This document shows, piece after piece, positions 45,575 through 53,002 of a stretch of 64,000 bases of DNA. The position numbers were made by a program, and so were the translations under genes. Source of the DNA: Fluviicola sp. (GTDB taxonomy: Bacteria; Bacteroidota; Bacteroidia; Flavobacteriales_D; Crocinitomicaceae); contig JAGOAZ010000003.1 of the NCBI GenBank assembly GCA_017983675.1, positions 160,719 to 224,718 of the forward strand. Reading direction: 5' to 3'. The stretch's first letter is position 1. Every line of letters begins with the position of its first letter. Below the pieces are notes generated by a model. It had not been told where the DNA came from and searched no databases. It saw nothing but the letters and a program-made list of their open reading frames with translations.

Positions 45575-46786
45575 ATGATTCCATTTTCTCCGCCACGTAT
45601 TGATCAACGTGTTATTGATGAAGTAACAGCCGCATTAACATCTGGTTGGATAACTACTGGTCCGCGCACCAAATTATTCGAACAACAATTAACTGAATAT
45701 TGTGGTAACAAATGTACAGTTGCTGTTAGTTCGTGGACTGCTGGAATGGAATTGTTGTTGCGTTGGTGGGGTATTGGTGAAGGAGATGAAGTGATTGTTC
45801 CTGCAATCACATATTGTGCATCTGCAAATGTGATTGTTCATACTGGAGCAAAACCTGTGATGGTTGATTTAAATGCAGATGACTTCAATCTTTCAATAGC
45901 AGCGATAAAGAAAGCCATCACTCCAAGAACAAAAGCAATTATGCCGGTAGATTTAGCGGGCTTTCCATGTGATTATGATGCGATTTATGCACTTGTGAAT
46001 GATCCAGCAATCAAAAAAATATTTCAAGCTAATTCGCCCAATCAAGAAAAGTTGGGGAGAATTTTAATTGCAGCTGATGCCGCACATTCTTTTGGAGCAA
46101 CATACAAAGGTAAAAAGTCAGGTAGTTTGGCAGATGTCACTTGTTTTTCTTTTCATGCAGTAAAAAATTTAACGACTGCCGAAGGCGGAACGATGTCAAT
46201 AAATTTACCAGAACAATTTGATCACGAAGAGATTTATAAAGTATTGTGCATGAAAATGCTCCACGGACAAAGTAAAGATGCGTTGGCAAAAACACAAAAA
46301 GGAAATTGGCGTTACGATGTAATGGAACCAGGGTATAAATGTAATATGACAGATATTCAAGCTGCAATTGGATTAGTAGAACTTGCCCGTTTTCAAGAAA
46401 ATATTGATCGAAGAAAAACAATTTGTTTGGCTTATAATGAAGGGTTATCTTCAGAAAAATGGGCGCTTCTTCCAGTTTTAAAAGACGAAAAAAGAGAAAC
46501 GTGCTATCATTTGTACCAATTGCGAATAGCAGGGGCAAGCGAGCCGCAACGCGATGCAATCATGCAAGCGATTTTTGATCAAGATGTTTCTGTAAATGTT
46601 CACTTTCAACCGTTGCCTTTGTTAACAGCGTATAAAAATCTAGGCTATAAAATGGAAGACTATCCAGAAGCTTGGAACAAGTATGCCAATGAAATCACAT
46701 TACCTGTTTATTTCGATTTGACTGATGAGCAAGTACAAATTGTTATCACTGCTGTAAAAAATGCGGTAAAACAGGTTCTTGGATGA
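45575..46786 (+). CDS. DegT/DnrJ/EryC1/StrS sugar aminotransferase
   Basis: This PLP enzyme (403 aa) aminates a nucleotide-linked keto-sugar. It starts IPFSPPRIDQRVIDEV and has SGWITTGPRTKLFE, the D168 ring contact in AADAAHSFG and the Schiff-base lysine K197 in FSFHAVKNLTTAEGG. It is the usual partner of a 4,6-dehydratase, but none is encoded in the window, so its keto-sugar must come from another locus. It overlaps the sugar transferase start by 4 bp. Confidence 0.9.
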   Translation: MIPFSPPRIDQRVIDEVTAALTSGWITTGPRTKLFEQQLTEYCGNKCTVAVSSWTAGMELLLRWWGIGEGDEVIVPAITYCASANVIVHTGAKPVMVDLNADDFNLSIAAIKKAITPRTKAIMPVDLAGFPCDYDAIYALVNDPAIKKIFQANSPNQEKLGRILIAADAAHSFGATYKGKKSGSLADVTCFSFHAVKNLTTAEGGTMSINLPEQFDHEEIYKVLCMKMLHGQSKDALAKTQKGNWRYDVMEPGYKCNMTDIQAAIGLVELARFQENIDRRKTICLAYNEGLSSEKWALLPVLKDEKRETCYHLYQLRIAGASEPQRDAIMQAIFDQDVSVNVHFQPLPLLTAYKNLGYKMEDYPEAWNKYANEITLPVYFDLTDEQVQIVITAVKNAVKQVLG

Positions 46787-47376
46787 AACGTTTGTTTGAC
46801 ATCCTTGTTTCGTGTATCATCTTACTGTTGTTTTTACCAATTGCAGTGATAATTGCTTTCGTTATTTCGTTAGAAAGCAAAGGAGGTGTTTTCTATTTTC
46901 AAGAAAGAATTGGTAAGAATGGTGTTCCATTTCAATTGTGGAAATTTCGCACCATGCAGAAAAATGCTGATCAATATGGGAAGTTAACAGTAGGAATGAA
47001 TGATGCACGAATTACAAAAGCTGGATTGTTTTTACGGAAATACAAACTAGACGAATTCCCTCAATTTGTTAATGTTTTATTAGGTCAAATGAGCATAGTT
47101 GGACCTCGACCTGAAGTGCAAGAATATGTTTCATTGTATACAGAAGAACAGCGAAAAGTATTAGACGTGAAGCCAGGAATTACTGATTATGCTTCGTTGG
47201 AATATTTCAACGAAAATGAATTGCTTGGAAAATCAACTGATCCTAAAAAAACATACATCGAAGAAGTGATGCCAGCTAAACTAGCCATTAATCGAAAGTA
47301 TGTGCAGCATTCAGGATTTTTTCAAGATATTAAAATCATGTGGTTGACATTTATGAAAATTCTTAGTCGTAAATGA
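46783..47376 (+). CDS. initiating sugar-phosphate transferase (PglC/WcaJ-type)
   Basis: The 197-aa small monotopic phosphoglycosyltransferase transfers a sugar phosphate to undecaprenyl phosphate, the first step of repeat-unit assembly. The re-entrant helix is at about 8-30, followed by GVFYFQERIGKNG, WKFRTM and the catalytic Asp-Glu pair D90-E91 in KLDEFPQ, then MSIVGPRPE. It has only the PglC-like catalytic part and no large N-terminal domain as in WbaP. It ends the locus. Confidence 0.9.
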   Translation: MKRLFDILVSCIILLLFLPIAVIIAFVISLESKGGVFYFQERIGKNGVPFQLWKFRTMQKNADQYGKLTVGMNDARITKAGLFLRKYKLDEFPQFVNVLLGQMSIVGPRPEVQEYVSLYTEEQRKVLDVKPGITDYASLEYFNENELLGKSTDPKKTYIEEVMPAKLAINRKYVQHSGFFQDIKIMWLTFMKILSRK

Positions 47377-47388
47377 GATTCATAACAT

Positions 47389-47700
47389 TCACTGCTTAAA
47401 AACATTCTTTTTCACCACACGCCCATCTTCACTTTCGATGTAAACGAAAAACCATCCGTTGGGTAAATCAGCCAATGAAAAACAGTTGTTTGGAAGCGGA
47501 TGCGCTTTGACAACCTGCCCATTCAAATCAATCAGTTGAATTGTTTTTATTGCAACAGAAGTTTGAACAATTAATAAATCACTCGTTGGATTTGGATAAC
47601 AACGCACTTCGAAGTTTCCAGAAGTTTCATTGGTGATTACTTCTTGGGCTTTGCCTTGAAAAACAAGAAAGAACAAACTAAAAATGAGTAAACGTTTCAT
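47389..47700 (-). CDS. small secreted protein consisting mainly of a T9SS type A sorting domain
   Basis: A signal peptide (MKRLLIFSLFFLVFQGKAQ) is followed almost at once by a Por secretion tail: CYPNPTSDLLIVQ, then IQLIDLNGQVV, LADLPNGWFFVYIE and a VVKKNVFKQ end. In Bacteroidota this about 75-residue domain directs cargo through the type IX system to the cell surface. Only about 10 residues lie between signal and tail, so there is no passenger domain. It may be a remnant of a larger protein or a genuine miniprotein. It is convergent with the sugar transferase and divergent from the ATL gene. Confidence 0.8.
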   Translation of the reverse strand: MKRLLIFSLFFLVFQGKAQEVITNETSGNFEVRCYPNPTSDLLIVQTSVAIKTIQLIDLNGQVVKAHPLPNNCFSLADLPNGWFFVYIESEDGRVVKKNVFKQ

Positions 47701-47745
47701 GATGATCGATTTATTCTATAATTTAACGAAGAAAAAGGGTTACAG

Positions 47746-48093
47746 ATGATTACTAAAATTTCAGACGAAAACAACGATTTTTTTGACCGTGTTTATCAAG
47801 TTGTGGGTTTAATTCCAACCGGAAGGGCAACGAGTTATGGTGCAATTGCAAATTATTTAGGTGCGAAAAAGTCAAGTAGAATGGTTGGTTGGGCGATGAA
47901 TGCAGCACATAAAAATCCTGAAATACAAGCACACAAAGTTGTAAATAGAAATGGATTACTTACAGGAAAACATCATTTCCCAACAGCAGAAACAATGGAG
48001 CAACGCTTAGCCGCTGATGGCATCCAAGTTGTTAATGATGAAATAGTAAATTGGAGTTCGGTTTTTTGGGATCCAAGCAAAGAATTGCTATAA
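47746..48093 (+). CDS. alkyltransferase-like (ATL) MGMT-family protein
   Basis: The 115-aa protein has the DNA-binding fold of O6-alkylguanine-DNA alkyltransferases: VGLIPTGRATSYGAIANYLG, with the nucleotide-flipping Tyr Y31 and an Arg finger R45 in SSRMVG. The PCHRV active-site motif is replaced by QAHKV with Ala at position 62 in place of the reactive Cys, so it cannot accept an alkyl group. ATL proteins bind alkylated guanine and hand it to nucleotide excision repair. NGLLTGKHHF continues the family pattern. Confidence 0.88.
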   Translation: MITKISDENNDFFDRVYQVVGLIPTGRATSYGAIANYLGAKKSSRMVGWAMNAAHKNPEIQAHKVVNRNGLLTGKHHFPTAETMEQRLAADGIQVVNDEIVNWSSVFWDPSKELL

Positions 48094-48099
48094 GTATTT

Positions 48100-48381
48100 T
48101 TACTTAATTGAAGTCAGTAATTCTTTTGAATGATTTCCAGTGACAAGAGTCTTTGTATATTCCTTTAATTCAAGCTTTAACAATCGTTCATTACCAGATA
48201 AATGTGCATGAAAATCTATTTCTTTAGCCACTTTTTTTAAAGAATGTACCTGTTTGTTGTTTGTTGAATGTATTGTAACAGCATCATTTACAATAGTTTT
48301 ACACTGGTTTAATTGTCTTTCGTATTCCGACTGACAAGAAAATGTAATAAAACCTAAGCTAAAGATCAGTAGTATTTTCAT
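48100..48381 (-). CDS. small putative lipoprotein, unknown function
   Basis: The 93-aa product has a lipoprotein signal (MKILLIFSLGFITFSC) with the lipid-modified residue at C16. The rest is helical and charged (YERQLNQCKTIVNDAV, LKLELKEYTKTLV) with no recognised domain. It is convergent with the ATL gene and has a perfect -7 box 4 nt before its ATG. Confidence 0.55.
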   Translation of the reverse strand: MKILLIFSLGFITFSCQSEYERQLNQCKTIVNDAVTIHSTNNKQVHSLKKVAKEIDFHAHLSGNERLLKLELKEYTKTLVTGNHSKELLTSIK

Positions 48382-48385
48382 GTTG

Positions 48386-48393
48386 CAAATTTA
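48386..48393 (-). promoter_or_regulatory. -7 element directly before the small lipoprotein gene
   Basis: On the minus strand TAAATTTG matches the consensus fully and is followed by CAAC and the ATG. Transcription from it would give an mRNA with little or no leader. No -33 TTG is obvious. Confidence 0.4.
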
Positions 48394-48514
48394 ATGAACC
48401 TTATGATATGTTTTTTCCAGAATCTGCACTTTTAGTATACATAAACATGTGTAATCAAATGAAATGTTTGTGTGATTCATTGTGATAAATGACTAAAAAT
48501 TGTCTAATTCATTG

Positions 48515-48522
48515 TACTTTTA
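48515..48522 (+). promoter_or_regulatory. possible -7 element before the SDR epimerase gene
   Basis: TACTTTTA matches TAnnTTTG at 7 of 8 positions and is again only 4 nt before the ATG at 48527. The last base differs and no -33 is seen, so this is weak. Confidence 0.25.
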
Positions 48523-48526
48523 TAAC

Positions 48527-49540
48527 ATGATATTAGTCACGGGAGCTACAGGTTTATTGGGTGCACACGTTGTTGTAAATTTGATTTCAAACGGTCATAA
48601 AGTGAGAGCAATGTACCGGAATGCTTCAAAAAAGCATGTGATCGAACAATTACTTCTTCATTATAACTGTGCTAATAAATCCGAATTACTTGCATTAATT
48701 GAATGGTTCCAAGGAGATATTCTAGATGTGCAATCGGTTGAAAATGCAGTAAAAGAATGCTCAACGATTATTCATTGTGCTGGAATGGTTTCATTTGCAA
48801 CGCGCGATTTTACTGAACTTTTTGAAGTTAACAGAACAGGTACGGCTAATTTGGTTAATGAGGCGCTTGCTGCTAAAACAAGCTATTTTATACATGTTTC
48901 TTCAACCTCAGCAATTGGTAGTGATACCTTAATGAATGATGGTGTAAAGCGCGAATCAAATCACTGGAATGCCAATGAAAAAACAAGTGGATACGGTGTT
49001 TCAAAATACAGCGCTGAAAAAGAAGTTTGGCGTGGTGTTGAAGAGGGGCTTTCTGCTGTAATTGTTAATCCGAGTGTGTTTTTTGGTCCTGGAAATTGGT
49101 CCGAAAGTTCGCTTAGTTTATTCCAAACTATTCAAAATGGATTGTTGTTCTATACAAAAGGTGGCAATGCATTTGTCGATGTCCGTGATGTTAGTGAAAT
49201 AATTGGCAGATTATTAGAGAAAAAGGTGGCGAATGAACGCTTTCTGATTGCTGGACATAACCTTTTATTCAACGATTTATTCAGTCAAATTGCAGAGGAA
49301 TTGAAGGTAAAGCCACCACGTATTTTAGCCCGTAAATTCTTAACTGAAATAGCTTGGAGAGTTGTAGGTGTTGTCGCATTTATATTGGGTAAAAAACCTG
49401 CGATAACGAAAGATGCTGTCCGAGGTTCTCATTCCATAACGCAATTTTCGTCTGAAAAAATTAAATCGTTGTTTCCTGATTTTGAATTTACACCAATTAA
49501 GGAAACAATAAAGAACACGATTAACGGTAAAATGGATTAA
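48527..49540 (+). CDS. NAD-dependent epimerase/dehydratase family protein (DFR-like)
   Basis: The 337-aa extended SDR starts with the nucleotide motif ILVTGATGLLGAH and has GDILDVQSVENA, TIIHCAGMVSF, SSTSAIG and the catalytic Tyr-Lys pair in YGVSKYSAEKE. It most resembles dihydroflavonol-4-reductase-like proteins, a catch-all group acting on hydroxy/keto compounds or sterol- and sugar-like substrates. No pathway neighbour helps. The ATG at 48527 puts the Rossmann motif at the N-terminus; a TTG at 48500 is less likely. Confidence 0.8.
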   Translation: MILVTGATGLLGAHVVVNLISNGHKVRAMYRNASKKHVIEQLLLHYNCANKSELLALIEWFQGDILDVQSVENAVKECSTIIHCAGMVSFATRDFTELFEVNRTGTANLVNEALAAKTSYFIHVSSTSAIGSDTLMNDGVKRESNHWNANEKTSGYGVSKYSAEKEVWRGVEEGLSAVIVNPSVFFGPGNWSESSLSLFQTIQNGLLFYTKGGNAFVDVRDVSEIIGRLLEKKVANERFLIAGHNLLFNDLFSQIAEELKVKPPRILARKFLTEIAWRVVGVVAFILGKKPAITKDAVRGSHSITQFSSEKIKSLFPDFEFTPIKETIKNTINGKMD

Positions 49541-49545
49541 CCAAA

Positions 49546-50160
49546 TTATTTAGTCGTTTTCAAGTTTAATTCTGTATTGATAAAATCAATGTAATTCAAC
49601 AATTTTTCGCGGCCAAATTTTGATTCAGCTGAAGTAGTGAACACAGGAGGTAATTCTTCCCAATATTTCAACATTTCTTTTTTGTAAGCAGCAAGATTTT
49701 TTTGAAGCGCTGAACTTGATAATTTGTCGATTTTAGTGAAAACCATTGAAAACGGCAATTGTTTTTCTGCACACCAGGTCATAAACTCTAAATCAATTTT
49801 CTGCACCTCTAAACGCGAATCGATTAAGACAAAAATATTGATCAATGTTTCACGTTTCATCAAATATTCTGAAATGAACTTTTCCCATTGATTTCTGCTC
49901 GTTTTAGAAGCTTTCGCATAACCGTATCCAGGTAAATCAACCAAATACCAATCGCCATTAATTAAAAAGTGATTGATTAATTGTGTTTTTCCAGGTCGGC
50001 CAGATGTTTTAGCTAAATCTTTTTTCTCCGTAATCATGTTAATCAAAGAAGATTTACCAACGTTTGAGCGACCAATGAATGCGTATTCAGGTTTGCCGTC
50101 TGTCGGACATAATTTAATATCCGTGTTGCTTATAATAAATTTTGCTTCTTTGATATCCAT
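49546..50160 (-). CDS. engB: ribosome biogenesis GTP-binding protein EngB (YsxC/YihA)
   Basis: EngB is an essential GTPase acting in 50S assembly. The 204-aa protein shows the P-loop [12 protein letters not shown] at 31-42, switch residues GKTQLINHF, the DLPGYGYA motif and the guanine-specificity TKIDKL. It has its own -7 element and is convergent with the SDR gene (5-nt gap) and divergent from the pseudouridine synthase. Confidence 0.93.
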   Translation of the reverse strand: MDIKEAKFIISNTDIKLCPTDGKPEYAFIGRSNVGKSSLINMITEKKDLAKTSGRPGKTQLINHFLINGDWYLVDLPGYGYAKASKTSRNQWEKFISEYLMKRETLINIFVLIDSRLEVQKIDLEFMTWCAEKQLPFSMVFTKIDKLSSSALQKNLAAYKKEMLKYWEELPPVFTTSAESKFGREKLLNYIDFINTELNLKTTK

Positions 50161-50178
50161 GAGGAATTGTATTTTTTA

Positions 50179-50186
50179 CAAAGGTA
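50179..50186 (-). promoter_or_regulatory. -7 element of engB
   Basis: On the minus strand TACCTTTG matches the consensus and lies 18 nt before the engB ATG. A -33 TTG at standard spacing is lacking. Confidence 0.45.
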
Positions 50187-50235
50187 GCACTTTATAAGTA
50201 AAAGTCCCCACAATGAATTTGCAACACAGAACACG

Positions 50236-50243
50236 TATCTTTG
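50236..50243 (+). promoter_or_regulatory. -7 element directly before the pseudouridine synthase gene
   Basis: TATCTTTG is a perfect match and is followed by CAAC and the ATG, so any transcript from it would be nearly leaderless. A TTG occurs 14 nt upstream, closer than usual. Confidence 0.45.
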
Positions 50244-50247
50244 CAAC

Positions 50248-50922
50248 ATGGCAAAATTGGTGGTATACGAAGATGATTTTTGTTTTGTTGTCAACAAACC
50301 AAACAATGTTGTCGTTCATCATTCCAAATACGCGGGTCAGTTAGACGAATTGTCTTTGGTTGAATTGTTGCGTTTGGAAGGATATGAGACACCTATTCCC
50401 GTTCATCGTTTGGATCGAAAAACTTCAGGGCTTATTCTTTTTGTGAAAGATGCTACGGATGCTCGTAAATTCCAGCAATTATTCGATGATCAACTGATTC
50501 AGAAAGAATACCGAGCGCTATTACGCGGACATTTACCTGTAGTTGGAATAATTGATACACCGGTTAAAAACGAGCGCGGAAATCACAAAGAAGCCTTGAC
50601 TGAGTTTCGCTGTCTCGAGCATTTTATCCGCGATTACAGTATTCCGCCCTACGAACAACAGCGGTATAGCATGGTTGCATTTGTTCCAAAGACAGGGCGT
50701 ATGCATCAATTGCGTATTCATGCAAACAAAATAGCTCATCCTATTATAAATGATCCAAAATATGGTAATCGCCACCACAACCATTATTTTCAAGAAGTGT
50801 TGGGTATTCCTTTTTTGTTTCTACATGCGCAAAAGCTCACGTTCAAACATCCGTTTACAGGTGAGTTTCTAGCAGTAGAAGCGCCCTTACCTGATTTCTG
50901 GCAGGACTTTCTGAATAAATAA
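50248..50922 (+). CDS. RluA-family pseudouridine synthase
   Basis: The 224-aa protein isomerises a uridine in rRNA or tRNA to pseudouridine. The catalytic Asp is D56 in PVHRLDRKTSGL. Further motifs are VNKPNNVVVH, KEYRALLRGH, TGRMHQLRIH and NDPKYGNR. It lacks an S4 domain and its size suggests TruC (tRNA U65) or a similar small RluA member; the target base cannot be fixed from sequence. Confidence 0.88.
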   Translation: MAKLVVYEDDFCFVVNKPNNVVVHHSKYAGQLDELSLVELLRLEGYETPIPVHRLDRKTSGLILFVKDATDARKFQQLFDDQLIQKEYRALLRGHLPVVGIIDTPVKNERGNHKEALTEFRCLEHFIRDYSIPPYEQQRYSMVAFVPKTGRMHQLRIHANKIAHPIINDPKYGNRHHNHYFQEVLGIPFLFLHAQKLTFKHPFTGEFLAVEAPLPDFWQDFLNK

Positions 50923-50985
50923 ACTGCTTTTTTATCAATATAGTCATCAGTTGTAACAACAGGTGAACAATTGTTCGTATCTGCT

Positions 50986-51025
50986 ATTTTTCCACATTTT
51001 TACATTTGTTACCACTTTTTACCAC
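50986..51025 (-). promoter_or_regulatory. array of four 10-bp phased repeats, minus orientation (possible MraZ operator)
   Basis: Read on the minus strand the DNA is four consecutive decamers: GTGGTAAAAA, GTGGTAACAA, ATGTAAAAAT and GTGGAAAAAT. A GTG or ATG starts every 10 bp. Known MraZ operators are tandem decamers with GTG[T/G] or TGGG cores. The array mirrors a second one at 51121-51150. Confidence 0.55.
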
Positions 51026-51071
51026 TCAGTTTATTTTTAGCTATTTTCAATAAAATCAATGGTTTTCAAAA

Positions 51072-51079
51072 TATTTTTG
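51072..51079 (+). promoter_or_regulatory. possible -7 element of the mraZ/dcw transcript
   Basis: TATTTTTG matches TAnnTTTG and lies between the two decamer arrays, 100 nt before mraZ. No -33 TTG is visible, so the start site is uncertain. Confidence 0.3.
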
Positions 51080-51120
51080 TAACCTTTGTGGTGTTAATAG
51101 CGTATGAAGTTATTAACAAA

Positions 51121-51150
51121 GTGTAAAACGGTGGTAAAAAGTGGGTTATT
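51121..51150 (+). promoter_or_regulatory. array of three 10-bp phased repeats before mraZ (possible MraZ operator)
   Basis: Three consecutive decamers, GTGTAAAACG, GTGGTAAAAA and GTGGGTTATT, end 29 nt before the mraZ ATG. With the preceding AAA the first and third read AAAGTG(T/G), as in described MraZ boxes. A 14-bp block here (51131-51144) is the exact reverse complement of 51012-51025. Confidence 0.65.
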
Positions 51151-51179
51151 TCCCCTAATTTTACCCATTATAAATAGCT

Positions 51180-51641
51180 ATGGCTGGACTTGTAGGAGAA
51201 TTTGAGGTAAGACTGGACGGAAAAGGAAGATTCCTTTTTCCTGCTAGCTTGCGCAAGCAACTTTCTCCAGAAGCTCAGGAGCAATTCATGTTAAATAAAG
51301 GTTTTGAAGAGTGTTTGACCTTATACCCAATGAATGAATGGGATAAGTTAGCAGCAACCTTGTCAAAATTGAATTTATTTAAACCAAAAAACAGAATGTT
51401 CTACCGTTTGTTCCATCAAGGTGCAAAACAGGTTGCGTTAGACAATGCAGGTAGAGTATTGATTCCTGTCATGCACATGGAACGTGTTGGTTTAGACAAA
51501 GAAGTGATGTTAATCGCTTACAACGACAGAATTGAGATCTGGGACAAGTCCAAGTATTTCCAACTTATTGATGGGAACATGGCTGATTTCGCTGATTTGG
51601 CGGATGAAGTAATGGGTGACTTGGGGAATGACGACGAATAA
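51180..51641 (+). CDS. mraZ: transcriptional regulator MraZ
   Basis: The 153-aa protein carries two SpoVT/AbrB-like MraZ domains. The first starts GEFEVRLDGKGRFLFPASLRKQL (in parts) and the second HQGAKQVALDNAGRVLIPVMHM. MraZ forms a ring and represses its own dcw operon by binding tandem repeats upstream of mraZ; phased repeats are indeed present. It is the first gene of the division/cell-wall cluster and overlaps rsmH by 14 bp. Confidence 0.95.
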   Translation: MAGLVGEFEVRLDGKGRFLFPASLRKQLSPEAQEQFMLNKGFEECLTLYPMNEWDKLAATLSKLNLFKPKNRMFYRLFHQGAKQVALDNAGRVLIPVMHMERVGLDKEVMLIAYNDRIEIWDKSKYFQLIDGNMADFADLADEVMGDLGNDDE

Positions 51642-52557
51642 CGATTTTACATATCATGTGCCTGTCATGTTGCAGGAGTGTATCGATGGATTAGTGATTA
51701 ATCCAGATGGTATTTATGTTGATGTCACTTTTGGTGGTGGCGGACATTCCAAAGCTATATTTGAGCAACTTTCTCCGAAAGGTCAATTAATTGTTTTTGA
51801 TCAAGATCCAGATGCACGCAATAATGCATGGGACGCTCCAAATTTCCATTTTGTCGCTGCAAACTTCGCATTTTTAAAAAATCATTTACGTGTATTAGGT
51901 TTTCCTTTAGTGGATGGAATTTTAGCAGACTTAGGTGTTTCGTCTCATCAGTTTGATGATGCGAAAAGAGGTTTTTCGATTCGTGCAAATGAACAATTAG
52001 ACATGCGCATGAATCAATCAGGTGATGTTACAGCTCAAAATATTGTCGCTACTTATAACGAAGAAGAATTAGCCCGCATTTTTAGAGCATATGGTGAGTT
52101 AGATCATCCGTATAAAACAGCTGTTGAATTAGTAAAAGCACGTAATAAGTCTAAAATTAAAACAACAGGTGATTTAATGGAAGCGTTAGCTGCCGTTGCG
52201 CCTAAATTCAAAGATCATAAGTTTTTCGCTCAAGTTTTTCAGGCTTTACGTATTGAAGTAAATCAAGAAATGCAGGTATTGGAAAAATTCTTAAATCAAA
52301 CAGCTGAGGTGATGAAACCAGATGCGCGTTTGGTGGTGATGTCGTATCATTCATTGGAAGATCGTTTGGTGAAAAACATGATGAAACGTGGCAATTTGGA
52401 CGGAACCATTGAAAAAGATTTTTTTGGAAATGTATTGAAGCCATTTGAAGAAGTATATAGAAAGCCAATCGCTCCGTCTGAAGCGGAAATTCAAATAAAT
52501 ACGCGCGCTAGAAGTGCTAAACTTAGAATTGCGAAAAGAGTTGCAGATGCAAAATGA
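51628..52557 (+). CDS. rsmH: 16S rRNA (cytosine-1402-N4)-methyltransferase RsmH
   Basis: RsmH (MraW) methylates C1402 in the ribosomal P site. The SAM-binding motif VDVTFGGGGHSKAI is near residue 32, followed by DLGVSSHQFDDAKRGFS, the insertion domain, and the C-terminal SYHSLEDRLVK. I chose the ATG at 51628 (309 aa); a GTG 12 bp upstream is possible. It overlaps mraZ by 14 bp and ftsL by 11 bp, implying coupled translation. Confidence 0.94.
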   Translation: MTTNNDFTYHVPVMLQECIDGLVINPDGIYVDVTFGGGGHSKAIFEQLSPKGQLIVFDQDPDARNNAWDAPNFHFVAANFAFLKNHLRVLGFPLVDGILADLGVSSHQFDDAKRGFSIRANEQLDMRMNQSGDVTAQNIVATYNEEELARIFRAYGELDHPYKTAVELVKARNKSKIKTTGDLMEALAAVAPKFKDHKFFAQVFQALRIEVNQEMQVLEKFLNQTAEVMKPDARLVVMSYHSLEDRLVKNMMKRGNLDGTIEKDFFGNVLKPFEEVYRKPIAPSEAEIQINTRARSAKLRIAKRVADAK

Positions 52558-53002
52558 GTTGATTGATAGAGAGGGAATGGGCAATCCGATGGATGCTGTG
52601 AGAGGTGGGAAGGTCACGAAAACGACAACTGCTTCAAAACCGCGTGCACCAAAATCGACTACGTTGAAAAAAGGAAAACGTCAAAGTTTGTTTGTGCAAA
52701 TACTCAATGGAGACATATTAAAACGCGACTTTGTCCTCAATAATTTGACCTTTATTTTTTTCTTGTTGCTTTTATTGATGTTAATGGTTGCCAAAGGATA
52801 CTATGGTAAACAATTGCAAAAAGACATCAATGATATGCAAACTGAAGTGGATGCAGAAACGGCGGAATATGTTGAGAAAAAAGCACAATTAGAAGAAGCA
52901 ACTGCACGCTATAGATTGGTGAAGAAATTAGAAAAACACGGATTAAAAGAAACGGTTAATCCAGCAATAGTCATTCGTATTAAAAAAGAGAAAGATGAGT
53001 AA
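52547..53002 (+). CDS. ftsL: FtsL-like cell division protein
   Basis: The 151-aa bitopic protein has a basic cytoplasmic region of about 60 residues, one membrane helix (FVLNNLTFIFFLLLLLMLMV) and a periplasmic coiled coil with QLQKDINDMQTEVDAETAEYV. Sequence identity to classical FtsL is minimal. The call rests on topology, size and position between rsmH and ftsI, as in the FtsL-like family of Bacteroidota. In the divisome FtsL activates FtsWI. The start is taken at 52547; an in-frame ATG 27 bp on is an alternative. Confidence 0.8.
   Translation: MQNELIDREGMGNPMDAVRGGKVTKTTTASKPRAPKSTTLKKGKRQSLFVQILNGDILKRDFVLNNLTFIFFLLLLLMLMVAKGYYGKQLQKDINDMQTEVDAETAEYVEKKAQLEEATARYRLVKKLEKHGLKETVNPAIVIRIKKEKDE

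Noticed and set aside
45575-47376. N-glycosylation (Pgl-type) system suggested by the PglC-like transferase and aminotransferase
   Set aside because: No PglB oligosaccharyltransferase, PglF dehydratase or PglD acetyltransferase pair is present; a flippase and Wzy-like gene indicate a Wzx/Wzy polysaccharide locus.
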